Assembly (NCBI RefSeq): GCF_036199905.1
Contig: NZ_CP108109.1
Coordinates: 1,674,001 to 1,738,000 of the forward strand
DNA length: 64,000 bases
Origin: Streptomyces sp. NBC_00223
Lineage (GTDB): Bacteria > Actinomycetota > Actinomycetes > Streptomycetales > Streptomycetaceae
Direction of reading: 5' to 3'
A model generated the notes under the pieces. It was not told where the DNA came from, made no database searches, and was given only the letters and a program-made list of their open reading frames with translations. Shown in pieces: positions 25,925 to 35,580 of this stretch (position 1 is the first letter of the stretch; each line of letters opens with the position of its first letter). The translations under genes were made by a program, and so were the position numbers.

Positions 25925-27556
25925 CTAGTGACCGTGTCCGCTCGTGATCTCCTCGTACTCCTCCACCGTCGGCTTCGGAATCTGGCTGTGCTCGCCGTAG
26001 AAGCCCTGCGAGAGCTTCGCCTGCGCCTTGGCGATCCGGCCGGCCTTGCGCTCGACACCGTTCTCGTCGACCTCGGGCCCGAGGTGGATCGGCCTGGGCT
26101 GGGCGTGCGCGGTGAGCACGTGCAGCTGCTGCTGCGAGAGCGGCTCGTGCACCTCGATGAACTCACCGTGCGGCAGCCGCTTGATGATGCCGGACTCCCG
26201 GCCGTGCAGCACCGTGTCCCGGTCCCGCCGCTGCAACCCCAGGCAGATCCGCTTGGTCACGATGAAGGCCAGCACCGGCGCCACGAAGAAGCTGACGCGT
26301 ACGAACCAGGTGATCGCGTTGATCGACAAGTGGAAGTGCGTGGCGAAGATGTCGTTGCCGCCACCGATCAGCAGCACGAAGTACAGCGTCAGCCAGGCCA
26401 CACCGAAGCCGGTGCGCACCGGACGGTTGCGCGGCCGGTCCAGCAGGTGGTGCTCCCGCTTGTCGCCGGTCACCCAGGACTCGATGAACGGGTAGACCGC
26501 GATGGCCATCATCACCAGCGGGAAGATCATCAGCGGAATGAAGACGCCGAGGACCAGGGTGTGACCCCAGCCCCTGATCTCCCAGCCGGGCATGATCCGG
26601 ATCAGGCCCTCGGAGAAGCCCATGTACCAGTCGGGCTGGGCTCCCGTGGAGACCTGGTCCGGCCGGTAGGGGCCGATGGACCAGATCGGGTTGATCGTGG
26701 CGACCGCCGCGACCGCCGCGATGACACCGAAGACCAGGAAGAAGAAGCCGCCCGCCTTGGCCGTGTAGATCGGCAGCAGCGGGGTGCCGACGACGTTCTT
26801 CTCGGTCTTGCCCGCGCCCGGGAACTGGGTGTGCTTGTGGACGAAGACCAGGATCAGGTGCGCGACCAGCAGACCGGCCATCAGACCCGGCAGCAGCAGG
26901 ATGTGCACCGAGTAGAAGCGCGCCACGAAGTCGTGCCCCGGGAACTCGCCGCCGAACAGGAACATCGACAGGTAGGTGCCGACGATCGGCGTGGAGAGGA
27001 CCGCGCCTTCCATGAACCGCACACCGGTGCCGGAGAGCAGGTCGTCGGGGAGCGAGTAGCCGGTGAAGCCGGTGAACATGCCCAGGAAGAGCAGCAGCCA
27101 GCCGAACACCCAGTTGATCTCGCGCGGCCGGCGGAACGCGCCGGTGAAGAAGACGCGCATCATGTGCACGACCATCGCCGCGATGAAGATCAGCGCCGCC
27201 CAGTGGTGGATCTGCCGGACCAGCAGACCGCCGCGGACGTTGAAGCTGATGTTCAGCGTCGAGGAGTACGCCTCGGACATCGGCACGCCCTGGAGGGGCG
27301 CGTAGGAGCCGTGGTAGATGACCTCGTTCATGCTGGGGTGGAAGAACAGCGTCAGATACACACCCGTGAGGATGAGGATCACAAAGCTGTAGAGGCAGAC
27401 CTCGCCCAGCATGAACGACCAGTGGTCGGGGAAGATCTTGCGGAGGTTGGCCTTGGCCATCGTGTAGATGCCGAGCCGTTTGTCGGTCCACTCCGCGACG
27501 CGCTCACCGGGGTTGGTGGGCCCGCGCCGGGTCGGGTTTTCGGTGGTCGTACTCAT
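25925..27556 (-). CDS. qcrB: Cytochrome bc1 complex cytochrome b subunit
   Basis: Membrane subunit of the menaquinol:cytochrome c reductase that forms the quinol-oxidising and -reducing sites. 543 aa with about eight to nine transmembrane segments. Heme-ligand His residues lie in the helices around WAALIFIAAMVVHMMRVFF and LLPGLMAGLLVAHLI. A C-terminal cytosolic extension of about 120 residues is usual in actinobacteria. Its ATG overlaps the qcrA stop by one base (TGATG). Last gene of qcrCAB. Confidence 0.95.
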   Translation of the reverse strand: MSTTTENPTRRGPTNPGERVAEWTDKRLGIYTMAKANLRKIFPDHWSFMLGEVCLYSFVILILTGVYLTLFFHPSMNEVIYHGSYAPLQGVPMSEAYSSTLNISFNVRGGLLVRQIHHWAALIFIAAMVVHMMRVFFTGAFRRPREINWVFGWLLLFLGMFTGFTGYSLPDDLLSGTGVRFMEGAVLSTPIVGTYLSMFLFGGEFPGHDFVARFYSVHILLLPGLMAGLLVAHLILVFVHKHTQFPGAGKTEKNVVGTPLLPIYTAKAGGFFFLVFGVIAAVAAVATINPIWSIGPYRPDQVSTGAQPDWYMGFSEGLIRIMPGWEIRGWGHTLVLGVFIPLMIFPLVMMAIAVYPFIESWVTGDKREHHLLDRPRNRPVRTGFGVAWLTLYFVLLIGGGNDIFATHFHLSINAITWFVRVSFFVAPVLAFIVTKRICLGLQRRDRDTVLHGRESGIIKRLPHGEFIEVHEPLSQQQLHVLTAHAQPRPIHLGPEVDENGVERKAGRIAKAQAKLSQGFYGEHSQIPKPTVEEYEEITSGHGH

Positions 27557-28608
27557 CAGCGCTCCCAGAAGGCCGGACCGACGGGCACCTCGAAGTCGCC
27601 GAGGGCGACGAGGTTGCCCTCACCATTGACGCTGATCCGCAGCTGCGGCAGCGGGTGGCCCGCGGGACCGAAGATCACCCGGGCGCCGTCCGTCAGGTCG
27701 AAGGTCGACTGGTGGCACGGGCACAGCACATGGTGGGTCTGCTGCTCGTACAGGCTGATCGGGCAGCCGACGTGGGTGCACATCTTGGAGAACGCCACGA
27801 TGCCCTCGTGGGACCAGTCGAGTTCCTGCTTGTCCTTGATGTCCTCCGGCTTGAGCCGGACGATCATCAGGGCCGCCTTGGCGATCTGCTCCTGGAAGTC
27901 CTCGTCGGACTCCTCCAGCCCCTCGGGCTGGGCGAAGGTCAGCGAGCCGACGACGACGTCCTCGGGACGCAGCGGCTTGTTGGTGTTGGTGTTGATCAGC
28001 GCCTTGCCCTTGGCCCACGCGGTGTGCCGGAGCTTGTCCTCGGGCAGCGGACCGAGGTCGCGCAGGATCACCACACCGGCCAGCGGCACCAGCGTCAGGG
28101 CGCCGAACATGGTGTTGCGGATCAGCTTGCGGCGGCCGAAGCCGCTCTCCTTGGCACCGGTGATCCACTGCTGCCGTACGTTCTCGCGCAGCGCGTCGTC
28201 CGCGTCGATCCGGTGGCGCTCGTCCGCGATCTCCTCGTCGGACATCAGCGTGCGGGCCCAGTGGACCGCGCCCGCGCCGATGCCGAACAGCGCCACGGCC
28301 AGCGTCAGACCGAGCGAGAAGTTCAGCGCGCTGACGTGACCGAACGGGAAGATGTAGACGATCTTGTCGACCGGGAAGATCACAAAGGACGCGATGAACC
28401 CGAGGGTGCCGAGCATCGACAGGGTGAACAGCCCCGCCACCACTCGCTCGGAGTGCTTCGCGGCCTTCTCGTCGATGTCCTGGCGGCGGTGCTCGTGGGG
28501 GGGCAGCCCGGGATTCGCGAACGGATCGGGCTTGGCCACTTCGCCTTCGTTGGCGCCGTGTTCCGGCAGGTTCTCTGGCACGTCGTTGTCAGGTCCAGTC
28601 TCGCTCAT
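27556..28608 (-). CDS. qcrA: Cytochrome bc1 complex Rieske iron-sulfur subunit
   Basis: Carries the 2Fe-2S cluster that accepts the first electron from menaquinol. The 350-aa actinobacterial form has three predicted membrane segments in the first 200 residues. The Rieske motifs are CTHVGC near 276 and CPCHQS near 295; the Cys pair within them also forms the structural disulfide. The ATG overlaps the qcrC stop in ATGA. Confidence 0.95.
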   Translation of the reverse strand: MSETGPDNDVPENLPEHGANEGEVAKPDPFANPGLPPHEHRRQDIDEKAAKHSERVVAGLFTLSMLGTLGFIASFVIFPVDKIVYIFPFGHVSALNFSLGLTLAVALFGIGAGAVHWARTLMSDEEIADERHRIDADDALRENVRQQWITGAKESGFGRRKLIRNTMFGALTLVPLAGVVILRDLGPLPEDKLRHTAWAKGKALINTNTNKPLRPEDVVVGSLTFAQPEGLEESDEDFQEQIAKAALMIVRLKPEDIKDKQELDWSHEGIVAFSKMCTHVGCPISLYEQQTHHVLCPCHQSTFDLTDGARVIFGPAGHPLPQLRISVNGEGNLVALGDFEVPVGPAFWER

Positions 28609-29411
28609 GACTTCTTGGCCTTAGTCGTGCGGGCGGCGACCCAGGTGGAGATCCCGATCAGCGCACCGAGTCCGAAGACCCACGCGAACAGACCTTCCGA
28701 CACCGGCCCGATGCTCCCGAGCGTGAAGCCGCCCGGGTTGGGGCTGTCGGCGCTGTTCACTGCCTTCAGGTAGGCGATGATGTCCGCCTTCGTGTCCGAG
28801 GGCAAAGTGCTGTCCGGGAAGGACGGCATGTTCTGCGGGCCGGTCAGCATCGCCTCGTAGGCGTGCTTGGGGTCGACGCCCTTGAGGCTCGGCGCGAACT
28901 TGCCGTCCGTCAGCGCACCGCCCTTGCCCACGAAGTTGTGGCACTGGGCGCAGTTGGTGCGGAAGAGTTCGCCGCCCTTGGCCGCGTCCGCGCCGGTCGG
29001 GCTGTACTGGTCCTTGCCGGGCACAGCCGGGCCGGGACCCAGGGAGGCGACGTACGCGGCCAGCTGGTTGATCTCGTCCTGCGTGTAGATGACCTTCTTC
29101 TTCGGGATCTGCGCGCCGGGCTGCTGCGCCGGCATCCGGCCGGTGCCGACCTGGAAGTCGACGGCGGCCGCGCCGACCCCGATCAGGCTCGGGCCGTCGG
29201 AGCTGCCCTGGCCGGACATGCCGTGGCAGCTGGCGCAGCCGACCGAGTACAGCTTCTTGCCCTGCTCGATCTTGAGGGACTGCGACGCGTCGGCCTGCGC
29301 ATCGGTCGCCGGCGCGAACGCGGCGTACAGCCCCCCGGTGGCCGCGAGCGCGAAGAGTAGAACGACGATCGCCGCCAACGGGTGGCGTCGTCGTGCGGAG
29401 AGCTTTTTCAC
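28605..29411 (-). CDS. qcrC: Cytochrome bc1 complex diheme cytochrome c subunit
   Basis: Replaces soluble cytochrome c by shuttling electrons directly to the aa3 oxidase in the actinobacterial supercomplex. 268 aa, with an N-terminal membrane anchor, two heme-c motifs (CASCH near 58 and CAQCH near 154) and a C-terminal membrane helix. GTG start. First gene of qcrCAB, 80 bp downstream of ctaE. Confidence 0.95.
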   Translation of the reverse strand: MKKLSARRRHPLAAIVVLLFALAATGGLYAAFAPATDAQADASQSLKIEQGKKLYSVGCASCHGMSGQGSSDGPSLIGVGAAAVDFQVGTGRMPAQQPGAQIPKKKVIYTQDEINQLAAYVASLGPGPAVPGKDQYSPTGADAAKGGELFRTNCAQCHNFVGKGGALTDGKFAPSLKGVDPKHAYEAMLTGPQNMPSFPDSTLPSDTKADIIAYLKAVNSADSPNPGGFTLGSIGPVSEGLFAWVFGLGALIGISTWVAARTTKAKKS

Positions 29412-29491
29412 GGATTACCCCGGTGTCAGGATCTCTTGTGTCGATGCTTCTGGCTGGGTCTGTCTGGAACCGTGGTGCGGTGCGTGACCGA

Positions 29492-30112
29492 CTACTTGAT
29501 CAGGTAGATCGTGGCGAAGAGGCCGATCCAGACGACATCGACGAAGTGCCAGTAGTAGGACACGACGATGGCTGCGGTGGCCTGCTGGTGGGTGAACCGC
29601 TTGGCCGCGTACGTCCGGCCGAGGACCAGCAGGAACGCGATCAGACCACCCGTCACGTGGAGTCCGTGGAACCCGGTCGTCAGATAGAACACCGAGCCGT
29701 ACGGGTCGGAACTCAGCGAGATCCCGTCCTGCTTGACCAGATTCGTGTACTCGAAGATCTGGCCGCCGATGAACACCGCGCCCATCACGAAGGTCACGAT
29801 GAACCAGGAGCGCAGCTTCTTCACATCGCCGCGCTCGGCGGCGAAGACGCCCATCTGGCAGGTGAGGGAGGAGAGCACGAGGATCGTCGTGTTCGTCGCC
29901 GCGAACGGGACGTTCAGCGCCTCGGCGTGTTCCGCCCAGAAGTCGGCACCCGTGACCGACCGGATGGTGAAGTACATCGCGAAGAGGGCCGCGAAGAACA
30001 TCAGCTCGGAACTCAGCCAGATGATGGTTCCGACGCTGGTGAGGTTCGGCCGGTTGACCGACGGGTGCGCGTGCCCGGTTTCTACTGCTGTTGCTGTCGC
30101 CACGTCCGACAT
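29492..30112 (-). CDS. ctaE: Cytochrome c oxidase subunit III
   Basis: Integral subunit of the aa3 terminal oxidase, 206 aa with five predicted membrane helices. Conserved [18 protein letters not shown] and [14 protein letters not shown] segments are present. It lies directly upstream of qcrC, the usual actinobacterial ctaE-qcrCAB arrangement, so the four genes are probably one transcript. Confidence 0.94.
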   Translation of the reverse strand: MSDVATATAVETGHAHPSVNRPNLTSVGTIIWLSSELMFFAALFAMYFTIRSVTGADFWAEHAEALNVPFAATNTTILVLSSLTCQMGVFAAERGDVKKLRSWFIVTFVMGAVFIGGQIFEYTNLVKQDGISLSSDPYGSVFYLTTGFHGLHVTGGLIAFLLVLGRTYAAKRFTHQQATAAIVVSYYWHFVDVVWIGLFATIYLIK

Positions 30113-30346
30113 TATGTCGGTCGCTTATCCGGCGCTCACTCCGGGGGTCCCCCTTCGGTGTGTCAAGGGCTCCCAGCGACCCGCCCGGCCTAGTTCGCCC
30201 CTCCCTCGAACGAGCGACGGGAGGCGTCCGACAAGGGATGACGGTCAGTCCGCCGGATCTTCGAAGGGCCGGGGCCCTCCTCGCGGAGGGCTCGGCGGGA
30301 GTACGATCCGACCCACTTGAGAAATCCTTCACGAGGAGGAGCCACG

Positions 30347-30766
30347 ATGCAGGCGACCGCCACGGTGCTGGTCTACAGCGACGACGCGAACACCCGGGAG
30401 CAGGTCCGGCTCGCCGTCGGCCGCAGGCCCGCCGCAGACCTGCCGCCGGTGCAGTACGTGGAGTGCGCGACGATGCCCACTGTCCTCAGCGAGCTGGAGA
30501 AGGGCGGGATCGACGTCTGTGTGCTGGACGGCGAGGCCGCGCCGGCCGGCGGCCTGGGGGTGTGCCGGCAGGTGAAGGACGAGATCTTCCAGTGCCCGCC
30601 GGTGCTGGTGCTCATCGGACGCCCGCAGGACTCGTGGCTGGCCACCTGGAGCCGCGCGGACGCCGCGGTCACCCACCCGGTGGACCCGGTGGCGCTCAGC
30701 GAGACGCTGGCGACGCTGCTGCGCCGCCGGGTCGCGGCGTCCGGCACGGCCGTCGCGACCCGATAG
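30347..30766 (+). CDS. Receiver-like small protein
   Basis: A 139-aa protein resembling an isolated response-regulator receiver domain: strand VLVYSDDANTREQV, a central VCVLDGEAAPAGG where the phospho-Asp would sit, and VLVLIGRPQDSW. A canonical switch Lys is not evident. There is no DNA-binding domain. AGGAGGA precedes the ATG at 30347 by about 5 nt. It is divergent from ctaE and conserved at this site in Streptomyces as I recall. Function unknown. Confidence 0.75.
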   Translation: MQATATVLVYSDDANTREQVRLAVGRRPAADLPPVQYVECATMPTVLSELEKGGIDVCVLDGEAAPAGGLGVCRQVKDEIFQCPPVLVLIGRPQDSWLATWSRADAAVTHPVDPVALSETLATLLRRRVAASGTAVATR

Positions 30767-30791
30767 TCACACCGGCAGTGGACACCGGCCG

Positions 30792-32078
30792 TCAGGCCGG
30801 TTCGGGGCGGAGGCGGGCGGGGACGGAGGCGGGGGCGTTGACCTCGCTGGTCCGTCCCTGGTCGCCGCTGCTGCTCAGCGCGCTGCCCTTCTGCCACTGG
30901 GCCCAGCTGAGGTTCCAGTCGCCGTAGCCGTTGTCGAAGGCGGTCATCTCGGCGCCCTCGCTGTGGAGGACCTGGACGACGTCGCCGATCCGCACGTGGT
31001 CGAAGAACCACTCGGCGTTGGCGGTGCTCATACCGGTGCAGCCGTGGCTGGTGTTGGCGGAGCCCTGCGACCCCTCCGACCAGGGCGCCGCGTGCACGTA
31101 CTCCCCGCTCCAGGTGACGCGGGTGGCCCAGTAGACGGGCAGGTCGTACGAGTCGGAGCTGCCGGCCGCGATGCCGATGCTCTGGCTCTGCATCCGCACG
31201 AACTGCGTCTTCTCCAGCACGACCTTGATGCCGTTGCGGGTGGCGAAGCCGGGCTTTCCGGTGGTGACCGGGATGGTGCGGACGACCTTGCCGTCGTCCT
31301 TGAAGGTCATCTCGTGCGTGGAGGCGTCGGTCAGCGCCTCGATCCGGTCGCCGGTGTGCAGGGTGAGCGGCTTGTCGTCGCCGCCGTAGAGGCCCTTCCC
31401 GACCTGGACGCCCCGCAGGGTGCTGCGGACCGTGATCTCGTCGTGGGCGGGCCAGTACGTCTGCGGCCGGTAGTGCAGGGTGCGGTCGTCGACCCAGTAC
31501 CAGGAGCCGGGCGCGGCCTGGGGTATCGAGGTGACCTGGAGGTGGGACTCGACCGCCGCGCGGCCCGCCTGGTCCTTGACCGGGACGCTGAGCGCCGCGG
31601 TGAGGGGCTGCCCGACCCCGTACGTCCCGGCGTCCGGGCCGAAGGTGACGTGCAGGCCGGCGTCGGCGGGGGTGGTGTCGAAGGTGAGGGTCTTGCGGCC
31701 GGGGTGACCGCCGGAGTCCTCGGTGCTCACCCGGACGGTGTAGTGGGCTCCTGAGGCCAGTGCGGTGGTGGAGTGCCACTGACGTCCGTCGGCGCTGAGT
31801 TCGCCGCGTACGTACCGTCCTGCGGCGTCCGTGGCGGTGACATCGGTGATCCGGCTGCCGTCATTGGGGACGGAGACCTCGAGCGGCTTGGCGGGGTTGG
31901 CCTTACCGCCCGCCGCCTCGCCGTAGGAGACCTTGGCGGCGGACTTGTAGGGGGCGTCGGCCAGCGGGTTGCCGTGGCCCGCACAGGCGGCGACCCCGAG
32001 CGCGAGCGGCGCCACGAGGAGCGCGTGGCGCAGGGGTATCCGGCGTCGGGGGCGGTGACTGCTGCGTAGGTGGCTCAT
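30792..32078 (-). CDS. L,D-transpeptidase lipoprotein (Ig-like plus YkuD)
   Basis: Peptidoglycan cross-linking enzyme of 428 aa exported as a lipoprotein (signal LVAPLALGVAACAG, lipobox Cys near 32). Two Ig-like domains span about 45-265. The YkuD domain follows, with VHAAPWSEGSQGSANTSHGC carrying the catalytic His and Cys (Cys near 347). A Trp-rich C-terminal tail packs on the domain in the family. It makes 3-3 cross-links. It is convergent with the receiver-like gene. Confidence 0.9.
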   Translation of the reverse strand: MSHLRSSHRPRRRIPLRHALLVAPLALGVAACAGHGNPLADAPYKSAAKVSYGEAAGGKANPAKPLEVSVPNDGSRITDVTATDAAGRYVRGELSADGRQWHSTTALASGAHYTVRVSTEDSGGHPGRKTLTFDTTPADAGLHVTFGPDAGTYGVGQPLTAALSVPVKDQAGRAAVESHLQVTSIPQAAPGSWYWVDDRTLHYRPQTYWPAHDEITVRSTLRGVQVGKGLYGGDDKPLTLHTGDRIEALTDASTHEMTFKDDGKVVRTIPVTTGKPGFATRNGIKVVLEKTQFVRMQSQSIGIAAGSSDSYDLPVYWATRVTWSGEYVHAAPWSEGSQGSANTSHGCTGMSTANAEWFFDHVRIGDVVQVLHSEGAEMTAFDNGYGDWNLSWAQWQKGSALSSSGDQGRTSEVNAPASVPARLRPEPA

Positions 32079-32179
32079 GCGCCCAACGTAGGAACGGCCA
32101 CCGGATTCCGCGCGGTGAGAGCGTGCAAAGCGGTGAGTGCGGCCGGGCGTGCCGCCCGAGGAGCACGGGGGAACGGGAA

Positions 32180-32210
32180 CGGGCCCGGCACCTGTGAGGT
32201 GCCGGGCCCG
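32180..32210. terminator. Terminator of the ctaCDF transcript
   Basis: Perfect 14-bp stem CGGGCCCGGCACCT / AGGTGCCGGGCCCG with a GTG loop, 43 bp after the ctaF stop on the minus strand. It isolates the oxidase operon from the L,D-transpeptidase gene downstream. Confidence 0.75.
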
Positions 32211-32252
32211 CCCGTCGTGCTGTGTCGTACCGGCTGTACGGGTCAGCCGGTA

Positions 32253-32651
32253 CTACTGCGTGCGAGCCTCGCCGCGGTAGTACTCGAAGACCCAGCCGAA
32301 GATGCCGATCGCGATCACCGGCAGGGAGAAGAACAGCAGCCACCAGCCGAAGACGATGCCCAGGAAGGCCAGCGAGCCGCCGGTCGCCAGGGCGAGCGGC
32401 TGCCAGCTGTGCGGGCTGAAGAAGCCCAGCTCGCCCGCCTCGTCGGCGACGTCCGCGTCGTCCCGGTCCATCGCGCCGGTGTCGGCCCGCCGGGCGGTGA
32501 ACGCCAGGTAGAAGCCGATCATCGTGCAGAGCGAGAAGGACAGGAAGAGCGCGGTGGTGCCGACGGCCTCCTTGGACCAGAAGCCGTAGACGATGGCCGA
32601 CGCCAGCATGAAGGTGGCCAGCCCGAGGAACATCTTGCCTTGGATCTTCAC
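32253..32651 (-). CDS. ctaF: Cytochrome c oxidase subunit IV (actinobacterial)
   Basis: Small integral subunit of the aa3 oxidase, 132 aa with about four hydrophobic helices. It has the family N-terminus [22 protein letters not shown]. The GTG start overlaps the ctaD stop (GTGA), making it the last member of the ctaC-ctaD-ctaF operon. Confidence 0.92.
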   Translation of the reverse strand: MKIQGKMFLGLATFMLASAIVYGFWSKEAVGTTALFLSFSLCTMIGFYLAFTARRADTGAMDRDDADVADEAGELGFFSPHSWQPLALATGGSLAFLGIVFGWWLLFFSLPVIAIGIFGWVFEYYRGEARTQ

Positions 32652-34387
32652 TGCCCGGCCTCCTTGCCCGCGCTGCCGGAGAGCGCCTTGTCACCTTCGC
32701 GGTGGGCGAGCGCGTCGGCCGCCGCGATCTCGGGGTGGTGCAGGTCGAACGCCGGGGACTCGGAGCGAATACGCGGCAGGGTGAGGAAGTTGTGCCGCGG
32801 CGGCGGGCAGGAAGTCGCCCACTCCAGCGAACGGCCGTAACCCCAGGGGTCGTCGACCTCGACCTTCTTGCCGTACTTGGCGGTCTTCCAGACGTTGTAG
32901 AGGAACGGCAGGATCGACAGCCCGAGCAGGAAGGAGGCGATGGTCGAGATCGTGTTCAGGGTGGTGAAGTTGTCGGCGGCCAGGTAGTCCGCGTACCGGC
33001 GGGGCATGCCCTCGGCGCCCAGCCAGTGCTGGACCAGGAAGGTGCCGTGGAAGCCGAAGAACAGCGTCCAGAAGGTGATCTTGCCCAGCCGCTCGTCCAG
33101 CATCTTGCCGGTCATCTTCGGCCACCAGAAGTGGAAGCCCGCGAACATCGCGAACACCACGGTGCCGAAGACCACGTAGTGGAAGTGCGCGACGACGAAG
33201 TACGAGTCCGAGACGTGGAAGTCCAGCGGCGGGGCCGCGAGGATCACACCGGTCAGACCGCCGAAGGCGAAGGTGATCAGGAAGCCGATCGCCCAGAGCA
33301 TCGGGGTCTCGAAGCTCAGTGACCCCTTCCACATCGTGCCGATCCAGTTGAAGAACTTCACACCGGTCGGGACCGCGATGAGGAACGTCATGAACGAGAA
33401 GAACGGCAGCAGGACTCCGCCGGTGACGTACATGTGGTGCGCCCACACCGTCACGGACAGGCCGGCGATGGAGATCGTCGCGGCGACCAGACCGATGTAG
33501 CCGAACATCGGCTTGCGGCTGAACACCGGGATGACCTCGGAGATGATCCCGAAGAACGGCAGCGCGATGATGTACACCTCTGGATGGCCGAAGAACCAGA
33601 AGAGGTGTTGCCAGAGCAGCGCTCCGCCGTTGGCCGCGTCGAAGACATGCGCCCCGAATTTCCGGTCGGCCTCCAGGCAGAGCAGAGCGGCGGCCAGGAC
33701 CGGGAAGGCGAGCAGCACGAGCACCGCGGTGAGCAGCACGTTCCACACGAAGATCGGCATGCGGAACATCGTCATGCCGGGAGCGCGCATGCAGATGATC
33801 GTGGTGATGAAGTTGACCGCGCCGAGGATCGTGCCGAAGCCGGACAGCGCCAGACCCATGATCCACATGTCGGCGCCCACACCGGGCGAGTTGACCGCGC
33901 TGGACAGCGGCGAGTACGCGAACCAGCCGAAGTCGGCCGCGCCCTGCGGGGTGAGGAAGCCGCCGACCGCGATCAGCGAGCCGAACAGGTAGAGCCAGTA
34001 GGCGAACATGTTCAGCCGCGGGAACGCCACGTCGGGCGCGCCGATCTGCAGCGGCATGATCCAGTTGGTGAAGCCCGCGAACAGCGGTGTCGCGAACATC
34101 AGCAGCATCACGGTGCCGTGCATCGTGAACGCCTGGTTGAACTGCTCGTTCGACAGGAACTGGTTGCCCGGGCGGGCCAGCTCGGCGCGCATCAGCAGCG
34201 CCATCACGCCGCCGATGAGGAAGAACGCGAACGACGTGACCAGGTAGAGCGTACCGATGGTCTTGTGGTCGGTCGTGGTCAGCCACTTGATCACCACGGA
34301 GCCGGGGCTCTTGGTGCGGAGCGGGATTTCGTCCTCGTAGGAGTCATCGGCCGGGGCCGCGCCCTGCGGTTCGTTGAGAATGCTCAT
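32648..34387 (-). CDS. ctaD: Cytochrome c oxidase subunit I
   Basis: Catalytic subunit with heme a and the heme a3-CuB centre, 579 aa with twelve helices. Heme a His lies in [13 protein letters not shown]. The CuB/Tyr motif is [11 protein letters not shown], the HH pair lies in [10 protein letters not shown], and heme a3 His in [11 protein letters not shown]. The ATG at 34387 overlaps the ctaC stop (ATGA); upstream open frame is a ctaC shadow. Confidence 0.96.
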   Translation of the reverse strand: MSILNEPQGAAPADDSYEDEIPLRTKSPGSVVIKWLTTTDHKTIGTLYLVTSFAFFLIGGVMALLMRAELARPGNQFLSNEQFNQAFTMHGTVMLLMFATPLFAGFTNWIMPLQIGAPDVAFPRLNMFAYWLYLFGSLIAVGGFLTPQGAADFGWFAYSPLSSAVNSPGVGADMWIMGLALSGFGTILGAVNFITTIICMRAPGMTMFRMPIFVWNVLLTAVLVLLAFPVLAAALLCLEADRKFGAHVFDAANGGALLWQHLFWFFGHPEVYIIALPFFGIISEVIPVFSRKPMFGYIGLVAATISIAGLSVTVWAHHMYVTGGVLLPFFSFMTFLIAVPTGVKFFNWIGTMWKGSLSFETPMLWAIGFLITFAFGGLTGVILAAPPLDFHVSDSYFVVAHFHYVVFGTVVFAMFAGFHFWWPKMTGKMLDERLGKITFWTLFFGFHGTFLVQHWLGAEGMPRRYADYLAADNFTTLNTISTIASFLLGLSILPFLYNVWKTAKYGKKVEVDDPWGYGRSLEWATSCPPPRHNFLTLPRIRSESPAFDLHHPEIAAADALAHREGDKALSGSAGKEAGQ

Positions 34388-35343
34388 GTGGTCTTGGGCT
34401 CCGAGTTCTTCGCGTTGCCCGTGGTGGCGATGCCGGCCGGGATGTAACCGGTCTGGCCCTCGGCCGCCAGGTCCTTGAGGTGCTGCCGGTACTCGGCGGG
34501 AGTGACGACCTTCACGTTGAAGAGCATCCGCGAGTGGTCCACACCGCACAGCTCCGCGCACTTGCCCTTGAAGAGGCCGATCTTGCTGGGCGTCACTTCG
34601 AAGACGTTGGTGTGCCCGGGGATGACGTCCATCTTCATCAGGAACGGCACGATCCAGAAGGAGTGGATGACATCACGCGAGGTGAGCACGAAGCGCACCG
34701 TCTCACCCTTGGGAAGCCAGAGCGTCGGGCCGGGCAGACCGTTCTCCGGGTTCCGGCTGGCCGGGGTGCCCGTGTCGTAGACGCCCTCGGCACCCGCCGG
34801 CAGCAGCAGCTTGTTCGCCGGGATCTCGGACAGCTCCGACGGCACCTTTGCCGGGGTGGCCGGGTTTCCGTCCACGTTCTCGACGTAGTTGAAGCCCCAG
34901 CTCCACTGGAAGCCGACCACGTTGATCACGTGCTGCGGCTTCTTGGAGGTCTCCAGGAGCTTCGATTCGTCCCGGGCCGTGAAGTAGAACAGCACCGCGA
35001 TGACGATGATCGGGACGATCGTGTAGAGCGCCTCGATGGGCATGTTGTAACGCGTCTGCGGAGGGACCTCGACCTTGGTCCGGCTGCGCCGGTGGAAGAT
35101 CACACTCCACAGGATCAGGCCCCAGACGAGCGCACCGGTCGCCAGTGCGGCGGCCCAGGAACCCTGCCACAAGGCGAGGATCCGCGGTGCCTGCTCCGTG
35201 GCCGGGCTGGGCATACCGAGGCGGGGATAGTCCTTGTACGAGCAGCCTGTGGCGGTCGCAAGGACCAGGCCCGCGGCCAGCGCCTGCGGCAGGATCCGCC
35301 GCATCGGGCGCCGCGACGAGCGGTCGGAGCCGTTGGGACTCAC
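34384..35343 (-). CDS. ctaC: Cytochrome c oxidase subunit II
   Basis: Carries the CuA centre that receives electrons from QcrC. The 319-aa product has a lipoprotein signal ([15 protein letters not shown]) and two membrane helices. The cupredoxin domain contains the CuA cluster motif [12 protein letters not shown] near 261-272. GTG 35343 has GGAAGG at 6 nt; length equals the usual Streptomyces form. First gene of ctaCDF. Confidence 0.95.
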   Translation of the reverse strand: MSPNGSDRSSRRPMRRILPQALAAGLVLATATGCSYKDYPRLGMPSPATEQAPRILALWQGSWAAALATGALVWGLILWSVIFHRRSRTKVEVPPQTRYNMPIEALYTIVPIIVIAVLFYFTARDESKLLETSKKPQHVINVVGFQWSWGFNYVENVDGNPATPAKVPSELSEIPANKLLLPAGAEGVYDTGTPASRNPENGLPGPTLWLPKGETVRFVLTSRDVIHSFWIVPFLMKMDVIPGHTNVFEVTPSKIGLFKGKCAELCGVDHSRMLFNVKVVTPAEYRQHLKDLAAEGQTGYIPAGIATTGNAKNSEPKTT

Positions 35344-35568
35344 GTAGCGCCTTCCCGAGAGTCTCGCCCGCGCGTCCGAGTGTTCCGGCCGTCTGCTGAT
35401 CGGTCGTCCCATGGCGCGGGGCAATAGGTGTGGATGTTTATGCGGACCAAACCCTACTGGACGCTATTTGGGGTCGCGCGGGGAGGGGGTCCAACGCGCC
35501 GGGGCCTCACTCCGAAGTGCGCGGATCGGCACTCCGCGGCCATCTGACCTTGCGGTCGACGGTGGTTG

Positions 35569-35580
35569 TAGCGTGCTGAC
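35569..35580 (+). promoter_or_regulatory. Predicted -10 element for a leaderless transcript
   Basis: TAGCGT at 35569-35574 lies six bases before the GTG of the next gene, and a weak -35 (CTGACC, 35544-35549) is 19 bp upstream. This spacing implies transcription starting at or near the GTG, consistent with the lack of a ribosome site. Confidence 0.45.
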